Assembly (NCBI GenBank): GCA_030998225.1
Contig: JAPYXD010000714.1
Span: forward strand, 2,170,001 to 2,234,000
Direction of reading: 5' to 3'
Length of the DNA: 64,000 nt
Source: Diplolepis rosae
Taxonomy: Eukaryota; Arthropoda; Insecta; Hymenoptera; Diplolepididae
Notes under the pieces: model-generated
What the model saw: the letters and a program-made list of their open reading frames with translations, nothing else
What the model was told of the DNA's origin: nothing
Database searches by the model: none
Position numbers and translations under genes: made by a program
Shown: in pieces, positions 1-10,001 of the stretch
Layout: the number at the start of each line of letters is the position of its first letter
How positions within the stretch are numbered: the first letter of the stretch is position 1

Positions 1-1235
1 TTGCAGGAGGTATGGTGTAAGGGATGCAAGTCCACCAGTATCTTGTTGAGTACACGAGAAATGAATCAAACATGCACTTGTTAACAAGATAGGTTAGTTC
101 GTCCCGATTTCAGAAATAAATCACTATTAACCGACACGACTAAATACGACGATACACGTAATCCAAAGGAACTATCTAGCACTACGGTTTCCGGACTTGC
201 ACCACTTAAGGACCAAGGATTTTATTTACCAAGTACCGAATGTTGAGTTGCTCATAGAAATTCAATGAGACTTACGTTTATCGAAGGGTCTGCTCACGAC
301 GTTGAATTACCGGTCCAGACCTAACAACCGTACAACTGTTCGGAACTTAATGACAAACCTCCAGTGGTGAATCTGGGGTATATATATTATTGGATCTTCC
401 AATAGTGACTGCAGTGGGAGTGGATCGCGCAAAATTGAATAATGTCACGCGCCGTGCAACTTTGTATAAAGTCACGTTTGGCGCAATTCTGTATAAAGTC
501 ACGTTCGATCAAAGATCTATGTTTTCTCCCACCACGGTCTATTACTTATTGGTTGATGTTGATCTGCAATTTGGATTTTATATCCCTTCTATTCTCTCTC
601 TTACCTATTCTTATTTCTAATCAACAAGTAAAGTCAGGTATGATTAAGAATACCTGCATCTACCTAGTTGTAGCTTATATTTTATGTGTTACAGCCTATA
701 ATTGATTGATTGATTGATTTTCTATAATCAATCAATCAATATTTGTGATAACATGTTTTCTTATTTGTGGCTGGTTTAAGATTAATTAATAAATCATTTT
801 TATCAATATAAGTAATAATTGTATGCTTAAATACTAACAGGGATGGTATATTAATTATTAATTAAAACAGTAATTAGTCAATGTTAGTGGCGCCATGCCA
901 GTAACCTGTTACCATCTCGTCAGGTCACTAGCGCTGCATCACTATATTATCGTCGCGTGGCATGATTCACTGACTAATTACCGCGCGGGTAATTACCATA
1001 TGGGCCGACCGATGCTCTTCTTTATCACTTGTTACCAAGTGTCGAGCCGATTTATCGATGTGAGGTAGCGCATTAGTTTACCTCCGTAGAACAGTTACCC
1101 GGTCCAGGTAGTAATTACCATAAGACTAAATTTAAAGAGTATTTAGTACTTATTTACGCTTGTGTATTACGTATTGCTCATATGCAGGGGCAATAATTAA
1201 AATTATAAAATTTAATGTTACCGGGATGTAACAAA
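1..1235. other. Unassigned sequence left of the first Gypsy element
   Basis: No convincing gene is seen. There is an imperfect direct repeat of about 23 bp at 456-478 and 483-505 (both end in GTATAAAGTCACGTT), a short hairpin at 702-741 made of ATTGATTG/CAATCAAT repeats, and a weak inverted repeat at about 866-980 whose ends read TAATTAGTCA. A TATA-like stretch lies at 377-390. The sequence could include a diverged 5' LTR or leader for the element that follows, but it does not match the candidate 3' LTR near 8182, so I do not call one. Confidence 0.4.
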
Positions 1236-1259
1236 ACACGATAAGAAATTCTGGATTCG

Positions 1260-2852
1260 AATATTATTGGAATTGAGGATATTACTTCAAACACCAATAA
1301 AATTTCGCAGAAAGATTCAGATCTTAAAAAAGAAGTTGATGAATTTAATCCTTTCGCTCCAAGAAAAGAGCTACCACCTGGTGAAGAGGAATATTCTTTA
1401 AATCTTTCAACATCCTCAAGTAAGGATACAGAACCCTTGAATGATACTAGGGAATCAATTCAGGAAAATTATTCTTTAGAAAAAAACCCCAAAATTGAAA
1501 TCAAGATGAGCATGCCAGAAAAATCAGGTTGCGGGAGATCGAGTTCTTCTGAGCAACCTAATCAGAATATAAATGTTAACCAACAACCGGTTACAGTTCA
1601 GGTTGTTACTTTGCGAGACGCACTAATGGTATTACCCGAATTCAACGGTAGAAATATTCCCTTAGCCTAATTCATAGAAGGATGTAATGAGGTTAAGTGT
1701 ATGATAGAACCAGAATCAGAAATAAACTTAGTAAAATTAATCAGGAGCAAAATAACAGGTGAAGCCCGTCAAGCTATTTCTGGTCAAGTATTTTTAATCA
1801 TCGACGAACTTAAAACCTTCCTTAAAAATATATATACCTCAGCTAGAACTATTCCTCAATTATTAGGAGAGCTAGGACAGGAATATCAAAAAGATCATGA
1901 AAATGTCATCACCTACGCGAATAGGATTAGAGATATCGGAACTAGGATTTTAGAAGTAAGAAGTTTAGAAAATCGGGGAATAATCGACGCAAATTTCCGC
2001 GCGTCAATCGAGAACACATTGGTCGATTCTTTTAAAAGGGGACTTAAATTCGAACTGGAGAAACGATTGGGAAACGAAGAAGTGGAAGATGTTAATAATG
2101 TAATTAAAAATGCTATCACCATCGAACGAAAACTAGAAGCACAAAAAAATCTTAGAAAAACAACTGCAAACAATCGAGTTGAAGACAACAATTTACGAAC
2201 TCGACGTATGTTCCTGAGACGAATTTGCAACAAAGAAGGACACGAAGCAGGGCAATGCAGAAATATACTCTGGTGTACCAACTGTAATATAAATGGGCAT
2301 ACTTTAGAAAAATGTTTTAAGGCCCAGAAAAATTTAAAATATGAATCACCCAATCAAATTAAATGCCAAATATGCAATAAACAAGGGCATACAGCTACCC
2401 AATGTTTTGGGAACCAAGAATGCCAAATATGTAAAAAACAGGGACATACTACTAAAGATTGTTTCCTAAATAAATCATCAACTCGGATAACTTGTCAACT
2501 GTGTAAAAAAAAAGGACACAATGCAGACAAATGCTTTTCATTAAACAAACCAATGAGACCTTTACCAACCGAAATAAATAAGGTCTTAACCTGCCAAATC
2601 TGCAATCGATCTGGACATGAAGCAGCGAGATGTAGAATGATGTCCACCCAAAAGGAATGTAAATATTGTAAAACACCAGGAAATACGATAGAGGAATGCT
2701 ACAAAAGAAAATATAATGAAGAGAGACGGACGGGAAACGGATGGAACCTTCCGGGACCGAGTGCAACCGCGAAGGAGAACCAAAATCAACAGCGCTCCAA
2801 TCAAAGGAAATCAGTAGAAGAGTTCCAAAGCGAATTATTACCATCGATATAG
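1260..2852 (+). pseudogene. gag: Gag with an array of CCHC zinc knuckles
   Basis: This is the structural capsid/nucleocapsid protein that packages element RNA. The frame is open from about 1260 (no clear ATG seen), hits a TAA at 1668-1670 and continues in the same frame to 2852. The middle part looks like a Gypsy capsid (a predicted helical stretch at about 1700-2150). The C-terminal part holds seven knuckle units at about 2220-2700. Five keep the full CX2CX4HX4C pattern (for example CQICNKQGHTATQC). The first has lost its leading Cys and the last has Asn for His. Most Gypsy gags have one to three knuckles, so the array is long. The end overlaps the protease frame. The single stop makes this a pseudogene. 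Confidence 0.75.
2732..2738 (+). promoter_or_regulatory. Candidate -1 ribosomal frameshift site GGGAAAC
   Basis: The heptamer fits X XXY YYZ exactly in the gag register: the gag codons here are GGA (2733) and AAC (2736). Slipping back one base enters the frame of the protease ORF, which is read from 2741 onward, while gag stops at 2852. Downstream, CCTTC (about 2747) and GAAGG (about 2771) could form a short stem after a spacer of roughly 8 nt. Heptamer and register are seen; its use in translation is inferred. Confidence 0.6.
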
Positions 2853-3247
2853 AAGAAGATTCAATAAAAATCCCATTTATATCATTCAATCATCCAGTAA
2901 TGAATGACACGATTAAACTAATGCTTGATACTGGATCGGAATTAAATATTCTAAAAATCCACAAAATCAGCCCTCTTCAAATAATCAATCTTGAGGAAAC
3001 AGTATTTCTCAAAGGAATAGATTCTGTTATAATCCCATCAATCGGTACAATAGAACATACACTAATGGGTCATACAGTAAAATTTCATTTAGTACCCGAT
3101 GAATTTTTTATACCTTTTGACGGAATCCTAGGTTCCGAATATTATACTAATGCAAAAGCAAAAATCAACTTCCTTACGAATCATCTTATTGTAGGAGAAA
3201 AATCCATTAAATTTCAACAAAATCATGAGTCTCCAACCGAAACATGA
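2741..3247 (+). CDS. pro: Retropepsin domain 1 (element 1)
   Basis: Aspartic protease that would cleave the Gag-Pol polyprotein. The catalytic motif is LDTGSELN near residue 66, and the C-terminal flap partner region reads DGILGSEY near residue 130, as in Ty3/Gypsy proteases. The frame is -1 to gag and is entered at the candidate slip site just upstream, so no separate start codon is needed. The ORF ends at a TGA (3245-3247); the same frame then stays open into a second protease-like domain. That stop is either a mutation or a real end. Confidence 0.65.
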   Translation: MEPSGTECNREGEPKSTALQSKEISRRVPKRIITIDIEEDSIKIPFISFNHPVMNDTIKLMLDTGSELNILKIHKISPLQIINLEETVFLKGIDSVIIPSIGTIEHTLMGHTVKFHLVPDEFFIPFDGILGSEYYTNAKAKINFLTNHLIVGEKSIKFQQNHESPTET

Positions 3248-3280
3248 ATAAGTGGAATAACAAGATGGACCAATAATTTA

Positions 3281-4057
3281 AAGAAAAATAACCTGCCTTT
3301 TATTAAAGTATTCAACCCTCCTTCAAATAGTCTGGGACAATTTATGATTGATACAGGGTCAGAAGCAAATATTATCAAGAATCATTTATTACCTAGTGAA
3401 ATAGATATGAATAATTTTAAAACTGCTTTTCTTAAAGGAGTAGGTGATAAATTAAATCGCACTATGGGAACAATAAAACTTGCAGTATACGGACATACAT
3501 CCACATTTCATGTAGTATCTGATGATTTCGATATTCCATGCGAAGGAATTTTGGGTGCCACATATCTAACGGAAACTAATGCAGTAATTGATTATGAAAG
3601 CGAACCAGTAGAAACGAATGATAAAATTTCTAAATTTACATTGGGAAACGAATTTTCACAGAATAAAAATCGACAATTTGCTATAGAAGAAAAGAAAAAC
3701 TGTATTCCCAACATACCAGAAGAAATTAAAAGGTCAGATTTATCATGGAGCCTGGATGCAATTGCGTCTTCAAGTCATTCACTTTTTTCTCAAGAGTACG
3801 AACAAGAAACCCCTATAAACGACTCTGAAGAATTAGATAGCCCCATCTATCCAGAACATGAGGAACTTACATGGTGCAAAAAGATAAATTTCAGGAAACT
3901 TTACTTGAAATTTCATCTGAGCTTAATCTATATTCTTACACCGAATTGGAAATTTATGAAACTTATGAAAATTTTGAAAGAAATTTCTTCGAAGAGGAAA
4001 TTTATGGAAACTTCTCCAAAGAGAACAAAGATGCAGCCTCAGAAGAGGATTTACTAA
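3281..4057 (+). CDS. Retropepsin domain 2 and linker (element 1)
   Basis: A second protease-like domain follows in the same frame as domain 1. It has its own IDTGSEANI motif (about 3346-3372) and its own EGILGATY motif (about 3540-3563), the same spacing and a similar VYGHTSTFHVVSDDF stretch (domain 1 has MGHTVKFHLVPDEF). It looks like an internal duplication. The rest, about 3600-4057, is an acidic linker without recognisable motifs. At about 3871 the pol frame (-1 again) opens and overlaps this ORF by about 190 bp. A weak slippery run CAAAAAG lies at 3877, but an ordinary frameshift mutation explains the change equally well. Confidence 0.6.
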   Translation, partial: KKNNLPFIKVFNPPSNSLGQFMIDTGSEANIIKNHLLPSEIDMNNFKTAFLKGVGDKLNRTMGTIKLAVYGHTSTFHVVSDDFDIPCEGILGATYLTETNAVIDYESEPVETNDKISKFTLGNEFSQNKNRQFAIEEKKNCIPNIPEEIKRSDLSWSLDAIASSSHSLFSQEYEQETPINDSEELDSPIYPEHEELTWCKKINFRKLYLKFHLSLIYILTPNWKFMKLMKILKEISSKRKFMETSPKRTKMQPQKRIY

Positions 4058-5367
4058 TTAATAAGTTGAGGTTAAATGATTTAAATGAAAATGAAAGGAA
4101 TTATACAATTAAATTTGTAACTTCTAACAAAGATCGTTTTTTTAGAGAAGGACAGAAACTAGAAGCAGCAAGTACAGTCATGCACCGAATTCCAACCGCA
4201 GATGATATTCTAATCAATGTTAAGCAATATAAATTTCCAATTTCACTCAAAGAAGAGGTAGAAAGGCAAGTTCAGGAAATGTTAGACTCTGGGATAATAA
4301 AACCATCAAGTTCACCGTACAATTCACCTCTATGAATTGTACCCAAAAAAATGGACTCTTCAGGAAAACAAAAATGGCGACTTGTTTCAGATTTTCGCCA
4401 ATTAAATGATAAAACCATCAGTGACGGATACCCTTTACCAGATATTACGCAAATCATCGACCAAGTAGGAGGACATAAATATTACACAACCCTTGATTTG
4501 GCAAGAGGATTTTAACAAATTGTAATGGATCCACGAGATGCACATAAAACAGTATTTAGCACTCCCCATGGTCATTATGAGTATGTAAGAATGACTTTTG
4601 ACTTAAAAAAAACCCCTCCTACTTTTCAAAGATTTATTGACGAAATATTTAAAAATCTACAAGGCAAAATTCTATTCACATTCATCGATGACATAGTAGT
4701 GTTTGCCGATTCTTTAGAAGAACATGATGAAAAAATGAAATTAATTATGGATAGATTACGGAAATCTAATCTTCAACCCAATCCTGATAAATGCGAATTT
4801 TTACGAGACAAGGTATGTTACCTAGGACACATGTTAAATATAAAAGGAGTTAGCCCAGACCCAAGAAAATTAGAAGCAGTTCGAGAATTTCCAAAACCTA
4901 AAAATGTCAAAAATATACGCCAATTTTTGGGCCTGGCTGGATTATATCGTCGTTTTATCAAGAACTTTGCTCAGATTGCAAAACCACTGAGTAAATTGCT
5001 TCAAAAAGATATCGTATTTAAATGGACAGAAAAAGAAGAACAGGCTTTTTCTACACTAAAAGAACATCTTTGTAACCCCCTAATTTTGCAGTACCCTAAT
5101 TTTTCAAAACCTTTTAATATAACTACTGACGCATCTGGATATGCTATTGGTGGAATTCTTTCTCTGGGAGAAATAGGAAAAGACCTCCCTATAGCATATA
5201 CCTCAAGAGTTTTACGTGGTCCTGAGCTTTCTTATGAAGTCTATGAAAAAGAAGCTCTGGCGATGATTCACGCAGTTAAAATCTTTCGTTCGTATATCTA
5301 TGGAAAGAAAATTAAAATAATTACGGATCATCAACCTTTAGTATGGTTCAAAACAGCAGAATTATAA
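3871..5367 (+). pseudogene. pol: Reverse transcriptase and RNase H (element 1)
   Basis: This part of Pol copies the RNA into DNA and degrades the RNA strand. It starts with the usual RT entry region (LDSGIIKPSSSPYNSPL, about 4283), then a TGA at 4333, the VSDFRQLN region, LDLARGF followed by TAA at 4513, and the active site FIDDIVVF at about 4682 (most Gypsy elements have YLDD). The QFLGLAGLYRRFI connection lies at about 4921. RNase H follows, with TTDASGYAIGG at about 5125 and ITDHQPLVWF near the end. The two stops kill it. The frame ends at 5367 in an AT palindrome where a tether region would begin. Confidence 0.85.
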
Positions 5368-6345
5368 TTTATTTATAATTTATAATTATATTATAAATAA
5401 GCCTGGAAAATTAAACCTTAACGCGGATGCAATTTCAAGAAATCCTACGGAGCAAGTGCCAACACAATCGTGCAACATCATCACTAAGAACCAGAAGAAA
5501 AAGGAAGAAGCAAACGATGTATCAACTGATGAAAAACGCAAGTCAAAAAGAATAGTAGGAAAACCAACCCCTAATTATGCGTAAAGTGAGTCAAGTTACT
5601 CAACTCACGCAGAGGCGAAAACGGCGTTACCGCCGGACAAAATTTCTTCAAAATCAGTATCATCCAAAATAGAAGATGATATTGAAGACACGGTCAAAAT
5701 GACCGAATCAAACTTCGAGGCACAAGCCCTCATTCAACAAAAAGAAAATTCAAAAGTCAGTAGCACATCAAGCTACGACTCTTCAAATTCTAACCAAGAA
5801 ACTAGGGAATTCGACCCTAACTTAAAATGTCAAATTATTGAAACTAAAGGAATGATACAATTTCGAAAGGACAATTTAATATACTTTGTCACAAGTACCG
5901 GAAATCCCTGCGATAAAGGTGCAAAGGATTTAATTGAATTTAACAAAATTGAAAAAAATCAAACATTAAAGGAAATAAGTGCTACCCACACAAAGAAAGG
6001 GAGCAAAACAAACCATTTCGCTCTTTGCATAAGAGGCGAAAGACAAGAATCTATTTCAAATATCAGAGAAAACTTGTATATAGTATTAAAGCAGTTAAGA
6101 AATTTAATAGATAAGCTTAATGTAAAGATAGTAAGTGTAGCACGAAGCGAACATGTAGAAAATTTACCATGGTCCGAAGTGCTGTTAGCTTTTAAAACAG
6201 TACTTAAGAATGTAAATATTAAAATTCTTATTTGTAAGGGAACATTGAAATTTGTTCCACTAGATAAACGAAATGAAATATTTGAAGAATTACACTGTTC
6301 ACCAATTGGAGGTCATAGAGGAGTCTCCAAAACTTACAATAGAAT
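5368..6345 (+). pseudogene. Pol linker and integrase N-terminal remnant (element 1)
   Basis: After RNase H the frame can be followed through NADAISRNP (the usual end of RNase H in Gypsy elements) and a Lys/Ser-rich linker with a stop near 5582, then the ORF 5699-6403. This contains the pre-integrase stretch (FRKDNLIYFVTSTGNP, about 5859), which has a clear counterpart in element 2 near 23567, and the start of the integrase zinc finger (HCSPIGGHRGVSKTYNRI, about 6294-6345) with its two His. The two Cys of the HHCC finger and the whole DDE catalytic core are absent. The sequence passes straight into the env splice acceptor, which indicates an internal deletion. Confidence 0.7.
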
Positions 6346-6351
6346 ACTAAT

Positions 6352-6368
6352 ACTTCTTTTATTTTCAG
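6352..6368 (+). promoter_or_regulatory. Candidate env splice acceptor (element 1)
   Basis: A pyrimidine-rich tract ending in TTTTCAG lies immediately before the env ATG at 6369. Env of errantivirus-like elements is made from a spliced subgenomic RNA, and element 2 has a similar TTTTTCAG 17 bp before its env ATG. The integrase deletion ends directly at this acceptor, so it could also be a retained splice product (see findings). Confidence 0.5.
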
Positions 6369-8012
6369 ATGTTTTGGTTATTACTTTGTGTAATAATAAG
6401 TAATTCAAATGCTTTTATTGGATACGATTGTGGGTCCCGAAACTTAAATGTTACAACGCTTTCACTATTAGAAGTAGAAGAATGTGAGCTACCAGAAACA
6501 AATGTCGATGTATCCAAAAAATATGTACAGCTCCTGCAAATCAACGAGTATAGTGAAACGAAGATAATTCAATGTAAGTTTGAAACTCATAGAACAGTGT
6601 ACTATTGTGGAATGCACTCACATATTTCTATTGTTCTGAACGGAGAAAATGAATATATAAACGATGTCAGTAGAAGTGCATGCGAAGATGTACACAAAAC
6701 GGGAATATTAAAGGTTACCGAGTCACATATTGTATGCGATATTAAAATTAATCAAACTATAACCCACAGTTTAATGTTTGCAGGATATATTAATTCTAAA
6801 GGAAAATGTAATGGAGTAGGTTATTCACATCCGTTTGGTAGATGGAAAAATGTAGTTGTGCAAGGTACAATAAAAATATCTCTAAGTGAACAAACTCCAT
6901 CCTTTATAAAGGAATAGCAAATAAAGTAATAGATCACGATTTTGATAACAAACAAATCATGTACTCTCTTTCCACCCAAGATATAGCGTTCGCCCTGACA
7001 GCAAAAAGCAAAGAAACCGTCTGCGGTTATTTAGTTATCAAAACCGAACATCCTAAATTGTTAATATTTGAAACGACTAAAGGTGAGAGCTTTGCAAATT
7101 ATAAAAAAATCTCTGTAACTAATAGCAACACAATCACCGGACGAGTTCGCCTACGACTTGATGAACGGACCAGGGTACATGGCAGTTGTTGCAGGTGAAG
7201 TAGTACACATAATTAAATGTGTACCAGTGGAAATAAAAATGGAGCATGGAGAATCCTGTTATGCAGAACTTCAAGTAACTAGAAACAACAAAACGTACTT
7301 CCTTACACCTAGAACTCACATCCTCAAGGCACAAGGAACACAGATACCTTGCAACAGAATGTTACCTTCACAATACTATGTTGGTAACAAATGGTACAAG
7401 ATATTACCACTACCTACTAAAGCAGAAAAACCTACAATTATTAAGCCGATGACAGCACCTACGTGGGAATATGTAAATCCGTCAAAACTGGCAACCAATG
7501 GAATATACACCGAACAAGAATTGGACCAAATTAGGGAACGAATTATGTTTCCAGTAGAACGACCAGCAGTTCTCAATGATTCAGCGAGAGAAATGCGTAG
7601 ACATCCCTTGGGTGACAATGAAGGAAGTCTTGTAAAACTACTTAATGAAGACGTGATTACCACAATAGCCAGCAACACATGGAACAAACTCTGGACACAT
7701 TTCATCACTTTCGGGACTGCAAGTGCCAGAATAATAGCTATCTTTATGATCATTCACTTGATTCAAGCTATAATAGATATCATAATTCAAGGCTATACAC
7801 TTCATGCCGTTTAGGGTTGGTCCATACACCTTTTAGGACCTCTGTGGAGTTCAGTTACTTACCTACTCATACAGATCGCTAGAAGACCGAAAGCTTCAAA
7901 CGACATAGAATTGGGAGAAATACAGACAACTGAACAGGACAACTCTAATCACGAAAAATCAACTCTGAGGGAAAAGGAAGAAAAGCCTTCAAACAGTCGT
8001 CCATTTTTCTAA
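6369..8012 (+). pseudogene. env: Envelope glycoprotein resembling chuvirus-type G (element 1)
   Basis: This would be a secreted, membrane-anchored fusion/attachment glycoprotein. The start has a hydrophobic signal peptide (MFWLLLCVIISNSNAF), then a Cys-containing ectodomain with GYDCGSRNL near the mature N terminus. The reading is broken into three frames (6369-6917, 6959-7198, 7158-7814), with changes near 6900-6960 and 7140-7160. A TAG at 7812-7814 lies just after the membrane region, and the frame stays open to 8012 as a charged cytoplasmic tail. A strong transmembrane segment lies at about 7730-7790. The cysteine and glycine layout and the NLATNGIYTE-like block resemble glycoproteins of chuviruses, which are known to have been captured by LTR elements (mainly BEL/Pao) in insects. 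The match is from recognition only. Confidence 0.6.
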
Positions 8013-8660
8013 AGAAAAACTTTTCACACACCGAACACACATTGATTTATGTGGAAAATTCAGCCACAACATACATGCCTGTACCTTTTAAAAGCCAGCA
8101 ACAACATAAGAAAGAAGATCTACACAGGGATATGTTTGCTACTAAAGTTGCACTCTACTAGCAACCATTTTACGGTGGGGGTGTAACGTCCTGCGTCCGT
8201 CTTTTACTTTTATTTTTATTATTAATTTTTATTAATTCCTGTAATAAGTAAATTTTTAGTATTTTATATTATATTTTCTCCGAAATCCTAATCGTAAAAA
8301 TGTAAAGATTTAAAACGCATTCTCTTCTCTAAAGATTGTATAAATTCAAAAACCTTTTAAGAAAATGTGGAGCTGCGTAAATATAAAGATTTGAATTTTC
8401 TTAGCAATCGGTAAAAGTAATAAACTTGCACTTTGAAACTTTGACCAAAAGATACAGCGCACAATCGTATTCCTTTTTAGATATTTCTATTTACTATCCT
8501 CTAATAAATAAATGCATAGAACTACATAGGACTATAGTAGTATATAGCTTAGCGATTAGCCATTTCCGGAAATATCGTAAATAGCTTAGGCTAACGGTCA
8601 AAAGGGCCTGCGCTTGTACCACGGCCAAGTAAATACAAACAATGTACATTGTATTTACTC
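8013..8660 (+). repeat. Polypurine tract and candidate 3' LTR (element 1)
   Basis: After the env tail, about 160 bp of leader-like sequence ends in a purine tract at 8174-8181, followed by TGTAACGTCC, a plausible LTR start. The following 480 bp is AT-rich and contains AATAAATAAA near 8502-8511 as a possible poly(A) signal. The right end is not certain; the AT-rich spacer 8661-8849 shows no features. Confidence 0.45.
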
Positions 8661-8849
8661 CGCTTAGAAAATAGAATAGGCTATATATATAATAGAAAAA
8701 AAAAATTTTTAATAAGAATGTTGAAATATTAAGAATTTAGTTTTAAATTAACATTATTTATTTTTATATTATTTCAGTATACTATGAATAAAAAATAAAA
8801 ATAAACTATTATATTAGTTAATAATAAGAACAGTAATTTTAATCTAATT

Positions 8850-10001
8850 AACTCCGCCATTGCCGGTCCCAAGCCCGGATGAGAAAGGAGGAGGGGGCAC
8901 ACAGACAGCAACATGACACAACACATTTACAGTGACACTGAACGCAACACACCCAACACCCGAAAGCGCGTTTCGCGGGAGGGCAGCATCTCGCCCAGAG
9001 GAGTGTGTGAGGCCATGCACGGAGCAGACGAGTCCTGCAGCCCACCAACGGTAGTAGCCGAAAGGACTCTGCCAGCAGTTGGGCTGTCGCCGTCAGGATG
9101 GCCGTCAAGGAGGCCCTATAGACGGGCTTTTCCCTAGCGGTGGGCCTGCCGGGCGCACGCGTTGGAATGGTTTCTCTGCAACCATCAGGCGCGTGAGGAC
9201 CCGGTGTGGAGCAAAAGCATCGGGGGACCTTGAACAGGTTCCTTGATGCCGCATGAGTGGACATGGTATGAATGCGGGGGCCCCTTAATCGGGGTATCGC
9301 CCCAAATGCGTATGCGGCGGTGACGCTAAACTTCCCTCGTAACCCTCTCGCGGTCACGTCACAACCACATGCACGACACACATACCAGAATGAATGTACT
9401 ACTGAGTGAATGGGTTGCGGCCGGCGCCTGGTGGATATTCCCGATAGACTAGCCAAGGGAGGAGTAGTAGCCTCACGACCAGGGTAGGACGCGATGTCAG
9501 TACCTTACCTCTGTGGAAATAATATGGGTAAATGTAAGTCCCTCCTGTGTTCTGCCGCGAAGGGCGAAGATCCCGTGAAACCACATGTTAAATTGGGAAA
9601 ACCGCTCACGTCCCTACTGTCTGGAGCCAATTTCGGGGTTGAAATCATGGACGCCCGGGCGCAGGAACGAAGGATTACCTGGTCAGTATTTCCTTATATC
9701 CAACGCTGCGTAGGATAAATCGCACACCGTCTAATCTGAAGTCCGGGTCAGGTGTCGGGGCGGACCCGGCACCGCTCGGTCGATAGGGGTGACGTTAAAC
9801 CTTTAGCATCATTATGGCGCGGGCTTATCCCGTAACCTTTTTACTAGCTTCATTTAATGTGCCGGTAGGATCGACCATCCGATAAGCCGCTTCTCGGTTT
9901 CGGCGCACATAACTAGGGATCTATACAGGCGGGGATAGTAGCCCTACTGCGGTAGGGCTCCCATGATGGGCGAACCGTCTTAAGACACGAGGGTAATAAA
10001 T
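8850..10001 (+). other. 5' UTR of the R1-clade element
   Basis: GC-rich, non-coding stretch that leads into ORF1. Near its start (8862-8895) it carries GGTCCCAAGCCCGGAT followed by GA-rich sequence. I recognise this kind of motif from the 5' ends of several arthropod non-LTR elements, where a structured RNA or self-cleaving ribozyme is sometimes found. Here that role is only a suggestion. A long minus-strand ORF at 8848-9456 has no protein features and is taken as chance in GC-rich sequence. Confidence 0.5.

Larger units (their letters stand above)
1240..8660 (+). mobile_element. Degenerate env-bearing Ty3/Gypsy retrotransposon (element 1)
   Basis: Gene order is gag, protease, reverse transcriptase, RNase H, integrase remnant and envelope, which is that of errantivirus-like Ty3/Gypsy elements. 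The right end has a polypurine tract (GGTGGGGG, about 8174-8181) followed by a candidate LTR start TGTAACGTCC at 8182. I found no matching left LTR. The coding parts carry isolated stops (1668, 3245, 4333, 4513, 7812) and frame changes, and the integrase core is missing. The element is therefore dead, but the frame remains readable over long stretches, which suggests moderate age. Confidence 0.8.

Noticed and set aside
8848..9456. 202-codon minus-strand ORF
   Set aside because: It overlaps the GC-rich 5' UTR of a plus-strand LINE, has Cys/Arg-rich composition without motifs, and is antisense to the element.
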